In this document: positions 1-11,780 of the stretch, in pieces
How positions within the stretch are numbered: the first letter of the stretch is position 1
Layout of the letters: each line of letters begins with the position of its first letter
Assembly (NCBI GenBank): GCA_013398055.1
Contig: VZRS01007388.1
Location: 104,454 to 168,453, forward strand
Length of the DNA stretch: 64,000 nucleotides
DNA from: Ifrita kowaldi
Taxonomy: Eukaryota > Chordata > Aves > Passeriformes > Cinclosomatidae
Reading direction: 5' to 3'
Program-made: the position numbers and the translations under genes
The notes under the pieces: generated by a model
The model's input: the letters and a program-made list of their open reading frames with translations, nothing else
The model's database searches: none
What the model was told of the DNA's origin: nothing

Positions 1-1576
1 TGGCACTGCCTTCATATTTTCCTGCTTGGAGTGGCTGAAAACTCTGTCCCTCTCAGTAGGGCAGCATCAAGGAGTAGAAAAGATCCTTATACCTTGCAAG
101 GACAGCAAAAAAATCTTCTTGGTCCTTTGCCACAAAGGAAAGAAGGATGCAAGCAGAGGAAGGATGTGGCCTCTGGAATGACTGCCTTCTGCCACATGCA
201 GAGTGTACTGCTGGGTGGCTCCTGAGTATCTGATCAGTGGGTGCTGGAGTTACCATTGTACCCAGATGCCCTGAGTGATTTTGTCTGTCTTTCTGCTCAG
301 ACCAGTATAAAGTTAACTGTTCTTCTTTCACGTTTTCAAACTTCTCTTTGGAGCCGTGAGAGTGGGATATTGACAGCTGTTAATAATTGTATTACTTTGG
401 GAATCCTTTGTGGGCTTTGTGGCTTATGACCAAACCACATTATCTTGAGAAGGATGTTTGAAATTTCACATCTCTCAGAAACTGCACGTCAAACCTCCCA
501 CTGCAGAATAGCCTTGAGCCTTTCCTAGTTGCCTAGGTCTGTTAGACAAGATGGCTAGTATGCACTGCTGGAGACTTTGTAAAGAGAAGTGAGACAATCC
601 CTAGAAAAAGTTGGAATGTGCCATTTTTTTTTTTTTTTAATATTGAAGACAAACTGTCTTGGAAAAATCAGGGAAATTGGAGGGAGCTGAGAGATCTTTA
701 GAGGAATCTGAGAACATGGATGGGGCAGAGAAAGGGAAGAACTGAGACGAGAGCATCTGGGGTGCTGTAGGCCAAGTGCAAGCAGCTGCAGTGGGACAGA
801 TGATGGCAGTGAAGAATGAGGAAGTGTAAGAATAATGAATCGAAAAATGATAGAAAAAGAAATAATATAAAAAGGAATAGACCTATGGGGAGAAGTGGAT
901 GTAGAGTTGAGCTGGCTAGAGACAGTAGGTGGTCTATAGACAAAATATGAAGCATGCAGACAAGAGGATGAGGAAGGGAGCTGGTTAGCATGGCAGGGCT
1001 GTGTTACCACAGGCTAGTGAGAGAGCCTGTAAAACTGAAAATAGCTCTGACTTCTGCATTTTCATCTCAAGTGAAATTTTGGTCCTGAAATTCTCAGCCA
1101 TGCTACTAGGAGAGGCTGTTTCCTCCTGGAAGATCCAAAAAGTCAAGGTCAGTTATGTACATGAACCTCCAAAAACCTCAGCATGAAGAACTTTCTTATT
1201 CTGGAGTCACACAATAAATCCAGCATTACAGTGTGCTCAGCAGAGGCAAAACAAATATGTAACAAGGGAAGGGAGAAGATTCAAATGTGTACTTGTGAAA
1301 CAGATACGATGTGCAAATAAATTACAGGTCGGGCTACTGAATTGCCCATTCCCTAAGGAATGTGTGGTATTTACAAGAAATTAAAGTCACAGAATTCCCA
1401 GCTGAAAAGGAGATAGATTTGCTAGGAAAACTGACTGTAGTTTCAAAACCAGGCATAATTGACATGCAGTTGATTGATGCAAAGCATTGATAGCTCATAT
1501 CTTACCAGTGTTGCATTTTATTTTATTTGACTGTGCTAGGGATTATAACCATCCTTTTCTTTTCCTGATATTTTAG
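1..1576 (+). other. Intronic sequence upstream of first supported exon
   Basis: No coding exon or recognisable repeat was found here apart from a T-run near 626-639. A long pyrimidine-rich acceptor region (about 1550-1576, ending TTTTAG) closes the stretch. The 151- and 97-codon minus-strand frames between 555 and 1010 read through a purine-rich plus strand. They are low-complexity Leu/Ser/Pro strings that look like chance. The first exon of the gene must lie outside the window, because the exon at 1577 opens on a phase-0 acceptor and has no start codon. Confidence 0.5.
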
Positions 1577-1625
1577 GTACAGAGAGAACTGGCTGCTGTC
1601 ATTGCCTTGAAAGCAAGGAAGTCAG
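1577..1625 (+). CDS. Internal coding exon A of an unidentified large gene
   Basis: This is a 49-nt exon between a strong acceptor (pyrimidine tract ending TGATATTTTAG) and a consensus donor (AAGTCAG, then GTGAGT). Only one frame can continue into the next exon. It reads VQRELAAVIALKARKS and leaves one base (G) over, so it enters in phase 0 and leaves in phase 1. That base joins the first two bases of the exon at 17230 (CA) to make an Ala codon. The other frame that is open here (phase 2 in and out) would hit a TGA in exon B. The residues are charged and helix-forming, but I do not recognise the protein family. No start or stop codon is present, so it is internal. The main weakness is its shortness: a 49-nt pseudo-exon could arise by chance, and the phase agreement with later exons is the chief support. 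Confidence 0.68.
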
Positions 1626-4600
1626 GTGAGTCAGGCTGAACTTCAGAGGGGTTTTTGTTATGCTGTTCCCTTTTGTCATTTCTTGAAGTATCTGTATTGT
1701 CACTGCTTTTTAACATGGGGAAGAAAAGATAGTAATGGAGAATCTGTGTATACAGCACAATGCAATTACAGTTAAGCTTCTCTCCTAGCTCATTACATCT
1801 AATAACCTAGCTAATAAAATCAAAGTGTTACATTTGAATATGAACTTGGGTCTCTTTCTGGCCAAAATCACTATTTTCTCTAGGCTTGAACTTTATAAAA
1901 AAAAGCTGACGTCTTTATTTGACTTACACTTAAGACAAGTAAGTTGGAAATTTTCCCTTTTTAATTTTTTTTTATCATCCAGTATCTCATGCCAGCATAT
2001 TTTCGGTCCTTTACCAGCCCAGCCAGGTGTTTTTCTTACTGCTAAAATGAAAGGACAGCTTCACACACAAAGGCGTTCTTTCCTGTGTGGCTGTAGAGGC
2101 AGGTCTTTGATCAGGACAGGAGAAGGGGAAAGGCAGCTGGATAACTGAAAGTCTCTGACAGTAAAAGCATTCACAGCCAATGCTGGTGTTACAGTGCAAA
2201 GACACTGAAATATGTGGCCATCTGAGCTCCATCAGGGTTTGGTAGCACAGGCACTTCAGAAGAACCTGCATTGCTGAGCTGGAGTGGAAGCAAGGGAGCT
2301 GTGGTTTCCAGGCACTGCACAGGAACCAACAGAACCTACTCGGCCAGACCTGACTCTTTACAGGGTTAACTCTCTGGTGTCTTCGTGCAGTGTCTTCTGC
2401 ACCAAGTTGAAAGTATTTCTAAAGTAAAACAGAGACCTTAAAATTTGAGAGGCCCTAAATTATTAGTGTGTTCCCAAAGCCATTGAGGTCTTTGAGTGCA
2501 TTTTCACTGAGCATCTCTCGTGATTTTCAGTGATTATTCTAGAAATTAAAGTCACAGATTTTGTACTTCTTGAGCTATTTTCTGACTTGTTAATAGTGCT
2601 CCATCATAATATCTCTATCAGTCTGTCTGTACAGCAGCACATGCAGCACAAAATTTACTACACACATGCACAACACACATCATGGTATCTTAAACTGGGG
2701 GCACCAAGAAAATGTGGCTGGTGTACCTGCCAATATTTGCTTGTGAAAATGTAAGTATTAAAAAAAATATTCTAGACATAGTTTGATGCCATTTTTTCAG
2801 GAAACAGAAGTAGCCATAGGTTATATCCACACTCATCTATAAAGGTAAATCTGTAGAAAGTGAACATAAAGTGTGTGTGTGAATTCAGACCTGAATTGCT
2901 TCTATGTGGTAGCTTTGCTTCTGAAAGTGCTGTAGTCATTTATGATGTCAACACCCCTCGGCTGCTTGCCCTTACCTGGTGTCACCCCAGTCCCACCTGA
3001 CTTGTAATGGTTGAACATGGAAATGCTTCTTCTCTGGCTCAGTGCAGAGGAAAACAGGCTATTTTAAAGAAGTGCTAAAGGAAATCTTTTGTTTTGCTGT
3101 TAAATGGGCTGAGTGCGGTGCCATGTACATTTACTTCCTGCTTATGGAGGTACAAGAAATCTCTCTGCTTCTAAGAAGTTTTATCAGCAAATATTACTAC
3201 TGCTACTGGCAATAAATAAAAATCTTTCCCCCTAAAGAGTTGTTTCTAGCCCGAATTAGCCTCATATTTCCTTTTGATAGATGGTTGTTAGAGTAGAAAA
3301 TGGGACGGGGGTTGGATTAGGAATGAGCTGCAAGAGATGAAAATCCAAAAGAAGAATATCTCTTGGAGTCTCCTTTTTGCTGGTGTAATTGCAACCCTCA
3401 ATGAGCGAGTGGAAATATATCAGTTAAAAATCACAGCCTTAAAAAACTAAAGCTCCTTATAGAGCTTTGCAGTGCTGTCCAGCCTTTTCTAATACATTAA
3501 TGAAAACACTTAAAATATCTGTTCAGATCTGAACAAAAGATAACTCTTTCGTCAGTTTAACTCTTGCATGCTTGTTGTTGAAATTTGCATTTCTTTGTGC
3601 CCCATCTTGGATGACTGTAAAGAATGGGTGTATGATCAGGCATAACTGTAAGGTCTGATTTAAGTTAATGCCTTTAGTGCAGTAGGTGCAGAGTAAATTA
3701 GGGCGGTTGGTTATGCTTCTTTATTTTATTGCTGGTGGTTAAATTCACAGTGTAGCAGTTACTGTCAGCGATCAAGCTATGGTGTGCTGTGCCTGGTGAA
3801 GTGAAGCCTGTTTCAGAGAAAGTACTTCTGGAGCTGTAAGCCACAGTATCTGTCAAAGATATTGTGCCTCTAATCCTCTCCAAGACTCCATATAATTCCA
3901 GGAAATAAGCCACCAAAAATCAGACAAAGAGTTTATTTTGGCTTGAAAAGAGTGGAACATGGCTTTTGGGCCAGCTGCCCTGGGTAGCTTCCAGGCTGGT
4001 CTGAATGGCCTGGGAGCCTGGCTCATCCACCCTGGGATTCACAAGTGGGGAGAGCAGGCGATGGGCATGGTCCTAACCTGCTGTCTGGAACCTGGCTGCA
4101 GAGGGTAAGCAGTTCATTAGCCAGAAGCTTTCCTAGAGACCAGCAGCTCCCGCACCCAAAAAAAACCCCAAACATTTTTGCCTAATGCAAGGACCATATA
4201 ATTTGTTCCTGAATTATTTTAATTTCTGGTTGTACCTCTGCCCTTAGAGAGACCCTTCACAGTGATTTAATTGTACTAGAAAAATTGGCTGATTTAAGCT
4301 TTTGCATTATTTGTCTAGAGCTGCTGTAGTAATCACCATGTTAAGTTGCATGGGAAGTGCTATACAAGCACACAAACACCACAGCTCCCTCTGCAAGAGG
4401 TGAAGAGGTTCCAGGTAGGAAGGTTTGCTGGGTTCGGGAGGGGGAGGGCAAGTATTGCCTTTGGTTACCTGAATAAAACAGTTTGTTTTTGTTTAAATGA
4501 AGCTTGGTTTGCTACCTACTGTATGCATGTGAGAGCTAGTAATTGCAACTATTACAGTTCTGGCTGTGTCAGGGATTTACACTCTCTGTCTGCTGACAAA

Positions 4601-6384
4601 AACCGAGGTAGAGACCTGAGCCTGCTGTGGGGTAGGGCAGAGTATCAAATTCTTGCTAGTACAGGATCTGACTTGATGGAGAATGTTGGCTACCAGAAAA
4701 TAAAAAGCCGGTAGGGTGTGGGGTAGAATGCCTTTCCCCAAGAGCCATTCTTCTGTTGTTACTGTGGTGTAGAAGAATAGGAGAAACTCATAAAGCTGGC
4801 AGATGCTGAAAGAAAAATGAGGAACCTGAAAGATTATAAACTTCTGTGCTGTGGAAAAAAAGCTGTTTTCATATTCCAGATGTGTGCTGCAAGTATACCA
4901 CTCTGATAACAAGGCATATGCTGACAGAGACATACTTGAGAGCCTTCATGCAGAAGGAGCTCAGCACTTTTAGTTTCTTTGCAAATAAAACTAAACCAGG
5001 GTAAAGTTAGTGTCTGTGATTCAGAAGTGTTGATGTACCTCGGTAACGCTGTTGCCTTGAAATCACATTTGTATTTCATTAGAATAAAGCTCTCATGATA
5101 AAGGTGACCTAAGAGGGGGAAATGAGCTTGTGCACTTCCCTGTGGCTTGTAAAAATGCATTGAAATTATTCTTGCCTAACCTTAGAAATAAACGGAGTGA
5201 ATGCTGTCTTCTGTGGTTTGGTAAAAGGTCTTGGGGAAGCAAGTAACTGGAGCAGAAGGGAACTTTTTCTTTAATTGTAGGCACTTGGCATTAAATTGTT
5301 TCGTTTATTTATACCTTGCTGGCTTCTGATAGCTTCTGCAAATGTGCTGAAAGGTAACATAAATGCAGCCTCCCATCTGAAGGTTTACAAGGGTTGGCAT
5401 TTATCTCAATTGCTTGTCATGGCTCATGACGTGTTTCTTATGTGTTAGACATGGTAGCTAAAACAAGGATAAAAAGCAGCAAATAGCCTAAGGCTGGAGG
5501 CTTTAGCTGGTGGCAAAGCTACACGGGTACATCTGAACTGATCAAAACCTGTCAAGTAGATGCTTTGTACTGGTGTTAATCCCATCCACAAACAAGATGC
5601 CTTGCATTTCTCTGCACAAACCGAGCTGCACCCCATGGCATCACCCAGCAAATCCCTTCTTTTATAGAAAAAGGAATTTCTATAACTTTATTTGTGCAAA
5701 GGATCAATTGATAAGAGCATGGCTCTGGTCTTTGTGGTTGTGAATACGGGGGCTAATTAAGATAATAGCTGCCAGGGTATGGATGAGGTAGGAAGATGGT
5801 GACTCAGCTTCTCCCCAAGCATTGCAGGAGCAGCAGCAGCTCTGTGGGTGCTTCTCCCTCCCACTGTGAAAGGCAGGGCAGCCACAAAAGCCCTCGCACT
5901 TGTGTGTGGTTTTGCTCCCCCTTATGAGTGATATTCAGGTTTCCACTATATAATTAGACACATTTTAGTCATGCCATTCTTGAACTGGCAAGCTCTATTG
6001 ACTTTTTAATATGTCGTTCACATTTTGTTTATAATAATGTACAATAATTTTTAATAATACGACTTTTGCAGTGTATTAACTCCATATTTGAGACCTTCTG
6101 GATTGCCTCCACCCTATTCTTACATATATGTATGCATATCCACCCTTCCCCTTTTCTTTTGTATTGCTTCTGTCAGAACCTAACTGCCTATGTGATTTGC
6201 TTCGTATTTTTATTTTAGTGCAGGCGATTCAATATGAAGCAGTCACTGGGGCTTGAGCTTTGCCGACATGAATGAAAAGCAAGCTGTGAACAGCTATTCC
6301 TTTTCCCAGCTGCTGCACCACCTCTACAGCACTGCTGTCAGAGCTGATTGCGTGACTCGACTCAAACACACTCCAGGCAATGTC
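1626..6384 (+). other. Intron A, 5' part
   Basis: This is AT-rich intronic sequence without a supported exon. Open frames on either strand stay below about 125 codons and have no domain-like composition. A short A-run near 4155 and small TG-rich patches (about 2871-2880) are the only simple-sequence features noted. I saw no recognisable transposon here, though old degraded repeats could escape reading by eye. Confidence 0.45.
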
Positions 6385-7180
6385 AGCCTGGTTAAACACA
6401 TGAGAACAGTCAGGCTGGGTCAGGTTAAAAGTCCATCCAGCTACGCTCCTACCGTGAGTGATGAGTAGGGGATGCTTAGAGTAGGAAACAGAGCAAGTAC
6501 AAACAGTCCTTCTGATGTACATACTCAGCATCTACCAGCCTGTGATAGAGGGGTTTTGCTGTACCCACACTGCTGTGGTAGGTAACCCTTGCTGGACCTT
6601 TTCTCCATTAACTTATCAAATTGCTTTTTAAGCCTGATTATACTCCTGACCTTCATCATCCCTTATGACAGCAAGTCTCACAACTCATGTGTAGTATGTT
6701 AAAACATGTTTTTTCTTGTTTGTTTTAAACGCATTCCCCATGACCCTCACTCTGTTGTGATACAGCTCTTTGCTGACAGAGACTGGTGAATAATCCATTC
6801 CCTATTCATCATTGTACTATTCAGGATTTTGTGCACATCTGTCATACCCCTGTGAGTTGTCTCATTTCCAGGCTATATCACTAGTCATTCCTCACACCAA
6901 ATCTCTTCTATTAAATCTGATCATCTTTGCTACATCTCTTATATTACTTTTGAGATGGGGCAGCCAGAGCAGCATACAGTATAGCAGCAGCATGTGCTAG
7001 AGTTGACACAAAGTGAGGGTGGCAGCTTCTTATCAGGGAGGGGAGGTGGAGGTGTGTGGGAACGAGCCCAGTAAGACACTTTTGGCAGCATTTAAACTGT
7101 TTTATCAGCTTGGTTAACTCAGGAAACTGCATTTTTATCATTCAGTCCATTTCCTCAAGTAGTACAGATCCTTGTGAGAC
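6385..7180 (-). mobile_element. Old CR1-like LINE remnant, minus strand
   Basis: Read on the plus strand, the block follows, in order, the reverse complement of the 3' half of an old sauropsid CR1-type LINE. It holds a GGGTCAG...AGTCCATCCAGC segment (6418-6441), then TTAACTTATCAAATTGCTTTTTAAGCC-like sequence near 6610-6634, a TTGTTTGTTTTAAACGCATT patch (6717-6736), a GAGATGGGGCAGCCAGAGCAGCATACAGTAT-like segment (6952-6982), and finally an ACAGATCCTTGTGAGAC-like segment (about 7163-7180). In full-length copies known from turtles and birds the matching antisense landmarks occur in the same order. The open frame is destroyed, so it is a fossil with no coding capacity. Its edges are approximate. 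The family label comes from recall and was not checked with a repeat library. Confidence 0.6.
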
Positions 7181-8061
7181 TTTTCAGCAAATTTAATTGA
7201 CAATAATTAGCAAAAGTTTGTCATATGATGCTATCTGAATGTCCTATGCTATGTTATTCATTTTATTCACTTCTGGAAGTGTTTTTACATAGAAAATGGA
7301 AATCATTACAAATTTGAGTTAGATTTGTATACACACTTGAAAAATGAGGTTACAAATACATGATCCAAGGTCATTCAAGAATAGAGCAGTTCAGCATTAT
7401 GTGTAAATTTCAAACATATTAAATACTATTGAGTATACAGGTTTCATGAACAACCAGGTATTCTATATCTTTGGAGTAAAATGTGCATGGTTTGTTACCA
7501 CTTAAGCCACTGAAAAAGGGCATAATGAGGTATGAAAAAACTTGGTCCTATTTACAGAATAAAGTGGCAGTCATGTGCCAGAGAGGTGTGCATTTTCTCT
7601 TGTGAAAAAATCGAGCAAGTTTGAAGGGTGGGAAAAGGGTAAACCAGTAGGATCTTACTGCTTTTCTGTTCTCTTCATGTCTCTTTTCAATAGGTTTGTT
7701 TACTTGACTCAAGTAGTACCTCATTTCATTACAACTTCCAGCTCCTCCAAGCATCCACTTGTTTAAAGCAAGGGTTGAAATTAGTAAACTGTGTGGAATG
7801 AGAGTTCTTCTGCAAATGTTGCCTACAGGATTCACCCTGGAGAAATGGCCACTCAAAGTGAAGGTGCAGGACTGTCGTGCTTCTGTTAGGCTGTGGTGAC
7901 TGTATCTTTACTTTTCCCCTGCCCACTGAAATGTGGTTCAAACTAAAAGCTTCTCCTGAAAATGTAGCTAGCAATATTTTAAAAGTTACTCTATTCTTTA
8001 GGGTCTTTCTTCAAACGCATTCCTTTAAGGTCTGTGATTTCAGGTCTTAAAGTAAGGGAGG
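7181..8061 (+). other. Intron A, between two CR1 copies
   Basis: This is AT-rich sequence between an older and a younger CR1 fragment. I see no exon, simple repeat or RNA gene. The 102- and 63-codon frames on opposite strands at 7548-7856 overlap each other and have no recognisable composition. Confidence 0.4.
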
Positions 8062-8447
8062 TAATGTTGGTTTGTTCAGCCTAGAGAAGAGGATACTGAA
8101 GGAGACCTCACTGTGGTCCCTCATGAGGGGAAGCAGAGGGGCGGGCACTGATCTCTTCACTCTTGTGACCAGTGACAAGACTCAAGGAAATGGCATGAAG
8201 CTGAATCAGGGGAAGTTTAGGTTGGATATCAGGGAAAGGTTTTTCACCCAGAGGGTTGTTGAGCACTGGAACAGGCTCCCCAGGGAAGTGGTCAGAGCAC
8301 CAAGTCTTTCTGAGTTCCAGAATCTTTGGGACAATGCTCTCAGGCCCATGGTGTGACTCTTGGGCTGTCCTGCTCAGGGCAGGAATTGGAGTCGATGATC
8401 CTGATGGGTCCCTTCCAACTCAGCATGATTTATGATTCTATGATTCT
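8062..8447 (+). mobile_element. CR1 LINE, 5'-truncated 3' end with ORF2 C-terminus
   Basis: This is a typical 5'-truncated avian CR1 copy in plus orientation. A 95-codon frame (8072-8356) stays open to its normal stop and reads through the conserved ORF2 C-terminal tail, including FFTQRVVEHWNRLPREVV and a final LRPMV. A short 3' UTR follows, with GGAGTCGATGATCC and GGGTCCCTTCCAACTCA segments, and the copy ends in the CR1 octamer tail (TATGATTCTATGATTCTA, about 8431-8447). CR1 characteristically ends in such ATTCTATG-type repeats and makes no target duplication. The intact C-terminal frame suggests it is younger than the remnants at 6385 and 51270. It lies inside an intron in sense orientation and has no catalytic domain left. 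Confidence 0.9.
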
Positions 8448-11400
8448 AATCATGTTTGCTTCTCTAAGCAATCCTTTTCAAACATTCTGTGCCCTATTGA
8501 AGGGAACCCCCACCCCCAGGGACCAATGGGGGTTACAATGATGCACTGCATCATATCAGGGATTCTTCCATTACTCCTGAGATCAAGCACACCAAGAAAA
8601 CGACAGCACTTCAAAAGGGCAGGATCAGACCCCTCCTAGCCCTGGGGATAATGATGCTCCGTATGTGTGACACACATACACCCAGAGAGCTCTGTTGTGC
8701 TGAACCTATAACCACCTGCTTTGTGCCCACCCTGGGCGGTGCTGGGGCTGGGAAATGCCCTGGACAACATCAGCAAAAGGACTACACAGTAACACTTACC
8801 AGCTGTTGTGTGTTCAGCGGCTGATATAAACCAGAATGGACTCAGACTTGGAAAAAGAAGGAAAAGAGCTCTCTGGTGGGAATTGTGGTGAGACGGATTT
8901 TGGCAGTTTATGGTTTTGTTTTTGCAGTTGTTGTAGGACCTTGTGCATAGTTCTTTCTGTGTGACCTAAGGTACTCTCACAGAAGAAATCAGCAATGCAG
9001 AGTAGCTGTGTAGGGGAAAGATATTTTGCACATACACAAAAAGAGAGAGCACAGTAAGGTTGGAAAGACAGCAGTTGAGCAAAAAACAACCCCCAGGTGA
9101 ATGTTTTGTTTACTGGGGCTTTGGGAGAGGCATTTACAATGAGTTCACAGAATTTATTTATTCAGAGTCCTCTTTGTTTCCTGCTCCTTTCCTGGCCATG
9201 CCTGGGGGATGTTTCCATGGAATAGAGAGCAGTGTTTCACTTTGCACCAGCCTGCTCAGCAACAGTCCATACCTTTTTGTTTGATCTGTTCCCAGCAATC
9301 ATTCTCTGATCATGTAATGGGCTCTTCTCCATCCTTCCATCATCTCGTTTCAGACAACACTGCTATAGATACATTCACTGCCACGGGATTTTTTTTTTTT
9401 TTTATTTTAAATGTCATGCACATGAGAACAAATATCTACAATTACTGAAAAAAATTAAAAACTTTTTGCATTCACGCATTAGATGGTTTCCCTTGAGCTG
9501 CGATTGGTACAAAACCCCTTGCTTTTTTCTGTCCCTGTAGTAACCCTACAGTGTTTACATACCACTTTTCACGTTTTTTTTCTCCTTGAAAAAGAAATAT
9601 GACTTCATATGTTCAAAAAGTGGGTGTAAAATGTGGCTTTATCTTTGCATGCATCACAAAGGGCCAGCCATTGAAAACCAAATCTCTGGCCACGTGAATC
9701 AACAGTAGTAGTTGTTTATCTATTTAAAACACCTCGTTTAGCTGGAGGCGTTTTACAAATTATGTTGTTCTAATGCACCACTACCTTGGACAAAACATGG
9801 ACCTTCAAAGCCAGATGAAAGGCTTCAGTTCTGAGAAATAAAATAAACAGAAGTTCCTAAAAAAACATTGTACAATAATGTGAAATGACCATTATTTGAT
9901 TGATCTGGGAAATATTGGTGGCTTTGTTTGTTACACTCATTTTTTAATTTATAATGGCTATATAATGTAGGCAGGCCTGAGCCTCATTTAAGCTGAGGTT
10001 TGTCCTTCCTGTGGTCATTTAGAAGCAGTGGGAAGGAACGGCGCCTTAATGGTGATCAGCAAGACCAAATCTACATCTGCCAGCCTCCTTTCTTACCACA
10101 CTGGCTTTGCTCTGTTTAGATTGCAGATACCTACCCTTGCTGTTATCTGCCTTTTGATAAACTCTGCAATGAGAGGAAATGCTTTTGCATCATTTTCTGG
10201 AGTCCTGTTTCCTATTTGAGATTTGGGAAATGGCCTGTAGCACTAGGACCCTTGGGAACTTCTTTTTCTGCGTGGAAACTAGATCAGAATAATGAGTACC
10301 CTCTGTGCAAATTCAATATTAGTTCTACACCTAAGGTCAAGCAGAAGTTAATGACCATTTTTTACATACAGAAGTCAGTTATGAGACCAACATTACATTT
10401 CACACTTTTGTAATTGTAAAATAAAATGCTGGAGTAATTTATGTTAAATTGATTTAAACTACAAAGCATAAATATCATAGCATCCCAGATTAGGGTTTGA
10501 GAGAAAATGGCATCATTGTCACTTGTGCAATAGTTCATTCACTGATTTACAAGTACCTTTATTCCATCTTGTGCTGGCTGTGCTTTTTACATACAGAGGT
10601 GCTGAACAATGCTGTAAGTCTGTCTCTAGTAATTTTTGCATTTTCTTTGTTTCTTTAATTAGCTGATTTACTCAGCTGATTGCACAGCTGTCTGGGCAAC
10701 ACCCCCCCAGGGGTCTGCCAACTGTTTCAGAGATATGTAATGTACTCAGTGAAGGGAAATCTGTATGATAATTTCCATATATATATGCAGAAATCGTGGG
10801 AAGGAATAAGAAAGCTCAAAGGCAATTTTTGTATTGCTAATAAAAGGAAACATGTTAAAGATGAGCTTAAAAAGCTTTCTTTTTTCCGTAATTTCTGGGA
10901 AACGATTACTCTTTCATGGTAAATAAGGAACCAATTCCCAGTTGGAAGGTTTTGTTCCTGGGATTATTGCTCTCTTACAAGCAGCTTTTGGGGATTTCAG
11001 AGATACTCAGTGCTTGTCGGTTTCCCTCTTTAGTTTGGAAACAGAACTTGGAAAATGCAGGAACATGCATGAGGACATGGTGTGGTCTAAAATGGTCCCC
11101 AAATCCGAGGTTTGCAAAGCATTTACTGGCTGCTCATCTTCTTTTCCATTGCTCAGCACTAGTGCTTTACATAGCCTAGAGGAGCTGGCTTTTAGTTTCC
11201 CCAGTGGTGTCAGTATGAGCTATTCATTTTTTTCCACTCTGATAAATTAATAAGCATCAGCAAACATTATAACACTGTCAAGCAGCTCAGAGCTGCCATA
11301 GTAACCAACCTCTCTAGAGCTCGCTGTATACCCTCCACAAAGAACAACAAGGGATACCACAAGTTCCATTGTTCAAAATAACAGTAAAGTTTTCAAAAAC

Positions 11401-11510
11401 AATGAAATTAGCTTAGTTATGTGATTAAAAAAAATAAAATGGGGGTTTGTGTTTTTTCTTAAAAGCTTCATGCCAGCAGCTTCCATTGGAAAAAAAACAA
11501 AACAAAACCA
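8448..11510 (+). other. Intron A, middle part
   Basis: No supported exon was found. The stretch contains a T-run (about 9390-9404), several short A-runs and a possible very short CR1-like fragment near 10476-10500 that is too small to call. Open frames are short and on both strands. Confidence 0.4.
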
Positions 11511-11780
11511 AAAAAGCTAACAAAAAAAAATCCAGAAGAGAAACAAACATGCCTCTTAAAAAATTTGGAATATAAGAAGAGTGCTAGAAGTTGTGAGCTT
11601 CTCAGCAGCTGACGATAAATCAACTGGTGCAGGCTGCTGGCAATTNAAAAAGCTAACAAAAAAAATCCAGAAGAGAAACAAACATGCCTCTTAAAAAATT
11701 TGGAATATAAGAAGAGTGCTAGAAGTTGTGAGCTTCTCAGCAGCTGACGATAAATCAACTGGTGCAGGCTGCTGGCAATT
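11511..11780. repeat. Near-identical 135-bp direct duplication around a single N
   Basis: Copy 1 is 11511-11645 and copy 2 is 11647-11780. They are separated only by the N at 11646. The copies appear identical except for one A in an A-run (nine A in copy 1, eight in copy 2). Each begins AAAAAGCTAAC and ends GCTGGCAATT. An N exactly between two otherwise identical copies is what a scaffolding or gap-closing step leaves when contig ends overlap but are not merged. The likeliest reading is an assembly artefact rather than a true tandem duplication. A 129-codon minus-strand frame with an X crosses it and should not be treated as a gene. Confidence 0.9.

Noticed and set aside
555..1010. 151- and 97-codon minus-strand open frames
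   Set aside because: They are Leu/Ser/Pro/His-rich strings produced by a purine-rich plus strand. Two frames overlap and there is no motif.
10476..10500. Short CR1-tail-like sequence (ATCATAGCATCCCAGATTAG)
   Set aside because: It resembles the reverse of a CR1 3' end over only about 25 bases with mismatches, so chance cannot be excluded.
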